DNA from: Bacillota bacterium
GTDB lineage: Bacteria; Bacillota; Sulfobacillia; JACIYH01
Assembly: GCA_030019365.1 (NCBI GenBank)
Contig: JASEFA010000011.1
Coordinates: 1-64,000, forward strand
Reading direction: 5' to 3'
DNA: 64,000 nucleotides
Shown here: one piece after another, positions 58,925 through 64,000 of the stretch
Position numbering within the stretch: position 1 is the stretch's first letter
Layout: the number at the start of each line of letters is the position of its first letter
Made by a program: the position numbers and the translations under genes
Notes under the pieces: model-generated
Seen by the model: only the letters and a program-made list of their open reading frames with translations
Databases searched by the model: none
Told to the model about the DNA's origin: nothing

Positions 58925-59614
58925 ATGCTGCTGGGGTGGCCTGATTATCTCTGCCTGCTGGTGATCGCCTGGGGCGCGGTGACCGGCGTGATGCACGGCT
59001 TCGTGCGGGTGGTCGCCAACCTGGCCGCACTGGTGGTGGGGCTGGGGGTTGCTGCCTGGGGGACGGGGCCCGTCGTGGCCTGGCTGGAGCACCTGGGATG
59101 GGTTAAGGCCGTGGCCACCCGGATATCGGCCCACCTGCCCCTGCCTCAGAGCGTGACCGCCATGCCCGTCGGAGGCAGGGTACCCATTACCTGGGGCGAC
59201 GACCTGCCGCCCGCGCTGAAGGCGGCGCTGCAGCAACGGGCGGAGGCCCTGTTCGCCAGTACGTCCGGGGCGGCCACCCTGGGGGAGCTGGTGACCAGGG
59301 CCCTGACCGAACTGCTCTTCTCGCTGGTGGTTTTCCTGCTCATCCTGGCGGTGTCGCAGGGCTTCCTGAGGTGGGTGGGAAAGAAGGTGTCGGGGTGGCT
59401 GGGTGCGCATGGCCTGAGCTGGCCCAACCGCCTGGGCGGGCTGCTGGTGGGCGCGGCGCGCAGCACCCTGGTGATGTCGGCCGTCGCTGCACTTGCCCTC
59501 CCGCTGGTCACCGTGGTGTCTCCCGGCCTGGCTTTGCTCAAGCCGGGCGGCCTGGCCTACATCCTGGCCGAGTGGTTCGGCCGCTTCTACCCCTGGTTGC
59601 TGGCACGCCTTTGA
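58925..59614 (+). CDS. CvpA-family membrane protein
   Basis: 229 residues, four hydrophobic segments: YLCLLVIAWGAVTGVMHGFV, LAALVVGLGVAAWGTG, LLFSLVVFLLILAVSQGFLR and a long final pair. The arrangement fits the CvpA/colicin-V production family, whose role is vaguely linked to envelope homeostasis. ATG 58925 chosen; the GTG at 58916 is near. A TATGAT with TGC at 58868 may be its promoter. Confidence 0.65.
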   Translation: MLLGWPDYLCLLVIAWGAVTGVMHGFVRVVANLAALVVGLGVAAWGTGPVVAWLEHLGWVKAVATRISAHLPLPQSVTAMPVGGRVPITWGDDLPPALKAALQQRAEALFASTSGAATLGELVTRALTELLFSLVVFLLILAVSQGFLRWVGKKVSGWLGAHGLSWPNRLGGLLVGAARSTLVMSAVAALALPLVTVVSPGLALLKPGGLAYILAEWFGRFYPWLLARL

Positions 59615-59667
59615 TTGGCCCCCGGGCAAATGCCCTGACGGGAAGGAGGTGAGGCCCGGACCCGACC

Positions 59668-60555
59668 GTGGGCCACGGCGGGTGGACGGGCAATGCCTTG
59701 CAGCTTGACATGGCCGTGCTGGGGGTGGCAGGACGCCTGGCCTGGCGGCTCCTCCTGCTGCTGGTGTTGACCGTAGCGATGGTCAAGGGGGCGGACTTCC
59801 TGGTCAACAGGTTGTTTCGTCCCCGGCCGGGGACCAGGGTATGGCAACTGGAGGAAAGCCGTTCGCGTACCCTGGCCTCGCTCTTACGCAGCGCCGTACG
59901 CTACACGGTCACCATCTTCGCCGGCATGATGGCTCTCGACATCCTGGGGGTCGACACCAGGTCGCTGCTGGGGGGCGTGGCCATCGCCGGCCTGGCGATA
60001 GGGTTCGGTGCTCAGAACCTGGTGCGCGACGTCATCACCGGGTTCTTCATTATCTACGAGAGGCAGTATGACGTGGGGGACTACATCAAAGCCGCCGGCG
60101 TTGCGGGCGTGGTCGAGGAGGTGGGGCTGCGGGTCACCAGGCTGCGGGACTGGTCCGGGGAGATCCACGTCATCCCCAACGGCAGGATCGAGATCACCAC
60201 CAACGTGAGCCGGGCGGGAAGCAGGGCGCTGGTTGAGGTGAGCATCGCTTACGAGGCCGACCTGCGCCAGGCCATCGACGTGATGCAGCAGGCCTGCGAC
60301 CAGGCCGCCCGCGAACTCCCGGCCATCCTGGAGGGGCCCACCGTGCTGGGCGTGAAGGAGCTGGGAGACTCAGGGATAGACCTCCTGGTGTGGGCACGTA
60401 CCCAGCCGCTGGAACAGTGGGGGGTGGAGCGGGAGCTCAGGCTGCGCCTCAAGGAGGCCCTGGATGCCGCCGGAATAGAGATCCCCTACCCGCGCCTGGT
60501 GGTGTACGACCGCTCGGAGAGGAGGGCCGACGGTGACCAGGTATCACGTGGGTGA
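59668..60555 (+). CDS. Small-conductance mechanosensitive channel (MscS)
   Basis: 295 residues. Three membrane segments, the pore helix LGGVAIAGLAIGFGAQNLVR with Gly/Ala packing, then the beta domain: GDYIKAAGVAGVVEEVGLRV and VIPNGRI. Corresponds to YkuT/YggB-type MscS, opens under membrane tension. GTG 59668 used; a good ribosome site (AAGGAGGTGA) is 10-20 bases upstream. Confidence 0.9.
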   Translation: MGHGGWTGNALQLDMAVLGVAGRLAWRLLLLLVLTVAMVKGADFLVNRLFRPRPGTRVWQLEESRSRTLASLLRSAVRYTVTIFAGMMALDILGVDTRSLLGGVAIAGLAIGFGAQNLVRDVITGFFIIYERQYDVGDYIKAAGVAGVVEEVGLRVTRLRDWSGEIHVIPNGRIEITTNVSRAGSRALVEVSIAYEADLRQAIDVMQQACDQAARELPAILEGPTVLGVKELGDSGIDLLVWARTQPLEQWGVERELRLRLKEALDAAGIEIPYPRLVVYDRSERRADGDQVSRG

Positions 60556-60742
60556 CGTGGTGCGCCTGCGCAAGACCCACCCTTGCGGCAGCGATCGCTG
60601 GGAGATTGTACGCACCGGCATGGATTTCGGGCTGCGCTGCCTGGGATGCGGGCGCTACGTGTTGCTCCCCAGGCGGCGGTTCGAGCACTCGGTCAAAGAG
60701 GTGCTGGGACCCCCCTCCGGGTCCCGCAGCGCCGCACCCTAG
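60533..60742 (+). CDS. DUF951 family protein
   Basis: 69 residues: YHVGDVVRLRKTHPCGSDRW, EIVRTGMDFGLRCLGCGRYV and LLPRRRFEHSVKEVL are the family core; a small SH3-like protein with Cys18, Cys36 and Cys39, which may bind zinc. Function unknown; always near ychF and rpsF. Overlaps mscS by 23 bases. Confidence 0.85.
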   Translation: MTRYHVGDVVRLRKTHPCGSDRWEIVRTGMDFGLRCLGCGRYVLLPRRRFEHSVKEVLGPPSGSRSAAP

Positions 60743-60753
60743 GGTGGAAGGCA

Positions 60754-61830
60754 GTGGCTTACTCCTGCGGTCTGGTGGGATTCCCGAACGCGGGCAAGAG
60801 CACGCTCTTCCGTGCTCTCACCGGCGTGCCCGCGGAAGTGGGGAACTACCCCTTCACCACCGTTAGCCCCCAGCGAGGCCAGGTACCGGTCGAGGATGAG
60901 CGCCTGGGCCGTATCGCCGGGGTGATGGGCTCAGCCCGGGTGACGCCGGCGGTGGTGGAAGTGGTGGACGTGGCCGGTCTGGTGGAAGGTGCCAGCCAGG
61001 GACAGGGGCTGGGCAACCGCTTCCTCGCTCAGATCAGGGAAGTGGATGCCCTGTTCCACGTGGTGCGCTGCTTCGGCGACCCCAACGTGGTGCATGCCAC
61101 CGCACAGGTCTCCCCGGGGCGCGACGCCGAGCTGGTCGATACGGAACTCATGCTGGCGGACCTGGAAACCCTGGGCCGGCACGAGACCAAGCTGGCTGCG
61201 CTGGTCAAGACGGGGGAGCCCCGGTGGAAGGAGGAGGTCGGCTGGGCTCTCCTTCTCGGGGAATCCCTCGGGAAAGGGACTCCGGCTCGCCTGATTGAGC
61301 ACGAGGGTGCGCGTGCTCTGGCACGGCGTTTGAACCTGCTCTCGGCCAAGCCGGTGCTGTACGTTGCCAACGTGGGAGAGGGAGACGACATCCCCGCGGA
61401 TCTGGCAAGGTACGCCGCCCGTCAGCAGGCGCCCGCGTACCCCTTTTCCGCCCGCCTGGAGGCGGAACTGGGGGAGATGGATGCCGGCGAGCGGGCCGCC
61501 ATGTTGCAGGATCTGGGCTGGCCGGGAGACGCACCCCAGGGGCTGGTGCGGGCCGGGTATGACCTGCTCGGCCTCATCACCTTCTTCACGGCGAACGAGA
61601 ACGAGTGCCGGGCCCGGGCGGTCCCGCGAGGGGCCACCGTGGTGGAAGCCGCCGCTCGCGTTCACACCGACATGGCCAGGGGATTCATTCGGGCGGAGGT
61701 GATTGCGGCCCCCGACTTGCTGGCGGCGGGTTCCTACCAGGCCGCCCGTGAGCGCGGCCTGGTACGCACCGAAGGTCGAGACTACCGGGTGCAGGACGGA
61801 GACGTGCTCCTGTTCCGGTTCCAGCGCTGA
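60754..61830 (+). CDS. ychF: Redox-regulated ATPase YchF
   Basis: 358 residues, Obg-family: GLVGFPNAGKSTLFRALTG, the switch VGNYPFTT, VDVAGLVEGASQGQGLGNRF, and the TGS domain with LITFFTANENECRARAVPRG. Binds ATP rather than GTP (NVGE in place of NKxD). GTG start after AGGGTGGAAGG. Ends 85 bases before the rpsF leader. Confidence 0.94.
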   Translation: MAYSCGLVGFPNAGKSTLFRALTGVPAEVGNYPFTTVSPQRGQVPVEDERLGRIAGVMGSARVTPAVVEVVDVAGLVEGASQGQGLGNRFLAQIREVDALFHVVRCFGDPNVVHATAQVSPGRDAELVDTELMLADLETLGRHETKLAALVKTGEPRWKEEVGWALLLGESLGKGTPARLIEHEGARALARRLNLLSAKPVLYVANVGEGDDIPADLARYAARQQAPAYPFSARLEAELGEMDAGERAAMLQDLGWPGDAPQGLVRAGYDLLGLITFFTANENECRARAVPRGATVVEAAARVHTDMARGFIRAEVIAAPDLLAAGSYQAARERGLVRTEGRDYRVQDGDVLLFRFQR

Positions 61831-61879
61831 AGGCGGGCCAGCGATGACGAACCTGTCCGTGGGGGCGTGGGCAGTCAGC

Positions 61880-61909
61880 TTGTCAGGCGGGGCGGGGCGA
61901 TGGTATAAT
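61880..61909 (+). promoter_or_regulatory. Promoter of rpsF-ssb-rpsR
   Basis: -35 TTGTCA (61880-61885), 18-base spacer, -10 TATAAT (61904-61909) with TGG before it. Confidence 0.8.
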
Positions 61910-61915
61910 CAGCCG

Positions 61916-62130
61916 GACGGCGGAGCATTTGTCCGTAGTTGCCAGTGTCCCTGAGGCGGCTCCCGGGGGCTGGGCGGCTCCCGGGCAACTGGGCGCGGCT
62001 CCGCTGGCGGCCGCCGGGGTACCAGGCAGAACCAGGCCCACGGTGGCCCGCGGGCCTTTTTCGTTGGGCCCGCGCTCCCTGCCCCGCCTCCGAGGCGGGG
62101 CCACAGGCCGAGGGGAGGAGGTGATGGCGT
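61916..62130 (+). promoter_or_regulatory. Structured leader of the rpsF operon
   Basis: Long leader of about 215 bases. AGTTGCC (61937-61943) pairs with GGCAACT (61984-61990). Two direct GGCGGCTCCCGGG copies (61955-61967, 61973-61985) lie between. A terminator hairpin (next entry) comes before the rpsF ribosome site (GGGGAGGAGG). A leader regulating rpsF-ssb-rpsR by S6:S18 or another ligand is known in other bacteria; this one is not obviously the same motif. Confidence 0.55.
62035..62061 (+). terminator. Terminator-like hairpin in the rpsF leader
   Basis: GGCCCACGG/CCGCGGGCC (62035-62043 with 62048-62056, one A-C mismatch, loop TGGC) followed by TTTTT. 70 bases before rpsF. Confidence 0.7.
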
Positions 62131-62424
62131 GTGGCGTACCCCTACGAAGTGATGTTCATCCTCCGGCCCGACCTGGACGAAGAGGCCACGGCGGCGGCCA
62201 TCGACAGGATCGCCGGCGTGATCACCGGCCAGGGCGGGAGTGTGGAGAAGGTGGACAGGTGGGGGAAGAGGAAGCTGGCGTACGAGATCAAGGGTTATCA
62301 GGATGGCTTCTACTCGATGATGGAGTTCGAGGGCACCCCCGATGTAGCCAAAGAGCTGGACCGCGTCCTGAGAATCTCCGACGAGGTCATCCGGAGCCTG
62401 ATCGTGCGGCGCGACGAGCCATGA
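62131..62424 (+). CDS. rpsF: 30S ribosomal protein S6
   Basis: 97 residues: [40 protein letters not shown] 62131; the ribosome site GGGGAGGAGG is 8-12 bases upstream. Confidence 0.95.
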   Translation: MAYPYEVMFILRPDLDEEATAAAIDRIAGVITGQGGSVEKVDRWGKRKLAYEIKGYQDGFYSMMEFEGTPDVAKELDRVLRISDEVIRSLIVRRDEP

Positions 62425-62443
62425 CCAGAGGGGGGCTGGAAGC

Positions 62444-62890
62444 ATGCTCAACCGCGTCATCCTCATCGGACGGCTGACGCGAGACCCGGAACTGCGCATC
62501 CTGCCCAGCGGGGTGCCGGTGGCCAGCTTTACGCTGGCGGTGGATCGCCCTTTCACCAACCAGCAGGGCGACCGCGAGACCGACTTCATCGACATCGTGG
62601 TCTGGCGCAAGCAGGCGGAGACCGTGTCCAATCACCTGAGCAAGGGACGGCTGGTGGCGGTGGAGGGGCGGCTTCAGGTGCGCACCTATGAAACGCAGGA
62701 CGGGCAGAAGCGCAAGGTGGCGGAAGTGGTCGCTGATGCGGTGAGGTTCCTGGACCGGCCGCGGGACGTGCTGGCAGAACCCGCGGTCGGCTCCGAGCCG
62801 CCGGGGAGCCCGGAACCGCACACAAGCCCGGAGCCGGCACTCGAAACAGCGGAGGGATCATCGTTTGGCCAAGAGGGACAAAGGTCGTAA
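62444..62890 (+). CDS. ssb: Single-stranded DNA-binding protein
   Basis: 148 residues. OB fold: [60 protein letters not shown]. The tail (107-148) is rich in Pro/Glu/Ser, but the end is [12 protein letters not shown], without the usual acidic DDDIPF-type tip that contacts repair partners. The frame overlaps rpsR by 26 bases. Confidence 0.94.
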   Translation: MLNRVILIGRLTRDPELRILPSGVPVASFTLAVDRPFTNQQGDRETDFIDIVVWRKQAETVSNHLSKGRLVAVEGRLQVRTYETQDGQKRKVAEVVADAVRFLDRPRDVLAEPAVGSEPPGSPEPHTSPEPALETAEGSSFGQEGQRS

Positions 62891-63098
62891 GCGCAAGCGC
62901 AAGGTGTGCGCGTTCTGCGTGGACAAGATAGAAAGGGTTGACTATAAGGACGTGTCCCGGTTGCGCCGTTACCTCTCGGAGCGGGGCAAGATCATTCCCA
63001 AGCGCATATCGGGGAACTGCGCCCGCCACCAGCGTCAGCTGACGCTGGCCATCAAGCGGGCCCGGAACGTGGCGCTGCTACCGTTCACGGTGGAGTAG
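62865..63098 (+). CDS. rpsR: 30S ribosomal protein S18
   Basis: 77 residues: [40 protein letters not shown] with RQL. Three cysteines and a His (CAFC...CARH) make a zinc-binding (C+) form. TTG start with GGAGGG 8 bases upstream. Confidence 0.94.
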   Translation: MAKRDKGRKRKRKVCAFCVDKIERVDYKDVSRLRRYLSERGKIIPKRISGNCARHQRQLTLAIKRARNVALLPFTVE

Positions 63099-63186
63099 TC
63101 GCGAGGAGGCCCGGGCCCGTGCCGCGTGAGAACACCCCGGGGGGTGGCGGGGGCGGCGCCCGGGCCTCTCCTCAGGAGGATGGCCG

Positions 63187-64000
63187 TTGACCCAAGGAAA
63201 CTTGCGTGGCCTGGCCGAAGGGGCGCTGATGGCTGCCCTCTGCGTGGTGCTGGGGCTGGCCGCCTACTACCTCCCTGTGTTGGGGCTGGCGGCGGCACTG
63301 ACGGGACCGGTGCCCATCGTGGTGGCGTACCTGCGCCAGGGTCCCCGCACCGCCGTTCTGGCCGCCCTGGTGTCGGGCCTGCTGCTGGCCGCGTTCTTGG
63401 GGGCGGTCCAGGGGCTGGTCATGGGATTTGCCTTCGGGAGCATGGGGCTGGCCCTGGGGATGGGTTTTTCCCGGCGGGCAGCACCATTCACCACGGTGCT
63501 GTGGGCTTCCCTGTCCGTGGCCGGTGCCACTGCACTGTCCCTGGGATTGGGGTTTCTCTTCATGCACATATCACCCGCGTCCGTCGTGGAGGAGATGCTG
63601 CAGGCATACGAGAGCGCCGGACAGCTGTGGGGCCGGCTCGGAGTCCCGGGGATGCAGGAGCAGGCCCGCAACACGGTGGCCATGATGCGCCAGGCCCTGG
63701 CGCTCCTTTGGCCGGCGACCTTCGCGGCGGCGTTCCTGGCCGCAGCGGCCATCAACTGGGCGGTGGCGCGGGGCATCTTGCGCCGGCTGGGGTATCGGGT
63801 TCCCGACCCGGCGCCGTTCCTGGAGTGGAGGGTGCCCCGCTGGCTGGTGATCCCGTTTCTGCTGGGCTGGGTGGCCATGGTGGCGGGGCCGTACTACCGC
63901 CTGGAGTGGGTCTACCGGGTGGGAGCCAACCTGAGCATGTTGCTGTCACTGGTGATGGCGGTGGAAGGTGCTGCGGTGGCGTTGGGTTTTCTCAGACGGT
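63187..64000 (+). CDS. DUF2232 membrane protein (YybS-like), partial
   Basis: The frame runs off the window: 271 codons visible. N-terminal GALMAALCVVLGLAAYYLPV, GPVPIVVAYLRQGPRTAVLA, LLAAFLGAVQGLVMGFAFGS and a later WLVIPFLLGWVAMVAGPYY give at least six membrane segments. This is the YybS/DUF2232 family found between rpsR and gdpP-rplI in Bacillota. TTG 63187 with AGGAGG 7 bases upstream. Transport function suspected only. Confidence 0.82.
   Translation, partial: MTQGNLRGLAEGALMAALCVVLGLAAYYLPVLGLAAALTGPVPIVVAYLRQGPRTAVLAALVSGLLLAAFLGAVQGLVMGFAFGSMGLALGMGFSRRAAPFTTVLWASLSVAGATALSLGLGFLFMHISPASVVEEMLQAYESAGQLWGRLGVPGMQEQARNTVAMMRQALALLWPATFAAAFLAAAAINWAVARGILRRLGYRVPDPAPFLEWRVPRWLVIPFLLGWVAMVAGPYYRLEWVYRVGANLSMLLSLVMAVEGAAVALGFLRR

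Overview
The window is about 64 kb of a GC-rich, spore-forming, probably anaerobic member of the Bacillota (Firmicutes). Three things support this. The gene order around the replication origin is the Bacillus/Clostridia one: gyrA-gyrB-remB-dciA-recF-yaaA-dnaN-dnaA, then oriC, then rpmH-rnpA-yidD-yidC-jag-rsmG-noc-parA-parB and rpsF-ssb-rpsR. Sporulation genes are present (bofA, yyaC, cotJABC). Firmicute-type RNAs are present (large SRP RNA with Alu domain, T-box, TPP riboswitch). Pyruvate:ferredoxin oxidoreductase, a tungsten-type aldehyde:ferredoxin oxidoreductase and a selenium gene set point to anaerobic ferredoxin-based metabolism; the superoxide dismutase, ferritin-like protein and manganese catalase point to oxygen defence. 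I cannot name a genus from this sequence.

Layout. 1-0.6 kb: 5' end of a 16S rRNA leaving the window leftwards, its promoter, and a separate tRNA-Glu unit. 0.7-8.1 kb: oxygen defence, tRNA-Gln with gene relics, class II aldolase, a HAD phosphatase, two tRNA-Ser genes, a Nudix hydrolase and a secreted S-layer-anchored glycosidase-like protein. 8.3-12.6 kb: a thiamin operon (cytX-thiE-thiM-thiL) under a TPP riboswitch, divergent from corA, which has its own structured leader. 14-16 kb: acetyltransferase, deaminase and broken genes. 16.1-21.7 kb: selenium operon (DUF3343, cysteine-desulfurase-like protein, SelD with in-frame UGA, YedF) followed by an aldehyde:ferredoxin oxidoreductase. 21.8-31.6 kb: gltX, porCDAB, bofA, recR-ybaB-dnaX, SRP RNA, tadA and four tRNAs. 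31.7-38.2 kb: mtnA-serS behind a serine T-box, then rtcB (with an intein) and archease. 38.3-48.2 kb: gyrase and replication initiation genes. 48.2-64 kb: the rightward arm, ending in a DUF2232 membrane protein that runs off the window.

Strand use switches at oriC (about 46.6-48.4 kb). Nearly all core genes to the left are on the minus strand and those to the right on the plus strand, so transcription follows replication on both arms. Plus-strand genes on the left arm are mostly accessory.

Most unusual items: short, mutually unrelated direct repeats lying against the -35 element of at least four promoters; an attenuator-like leader before corA; a serine T-box whose first gene is mtnA; an intein splitting RtcB exactly at a metal-ligand cysteine; a SelD that needs UGA recoding; an SSB without the usual acidic tip; and tadA lying between its substrate tRNA-Arg(ACG) and a tRNA-Ser that its reading frame enters. 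No CRISPR array, prophage or insertion sequence was seen.
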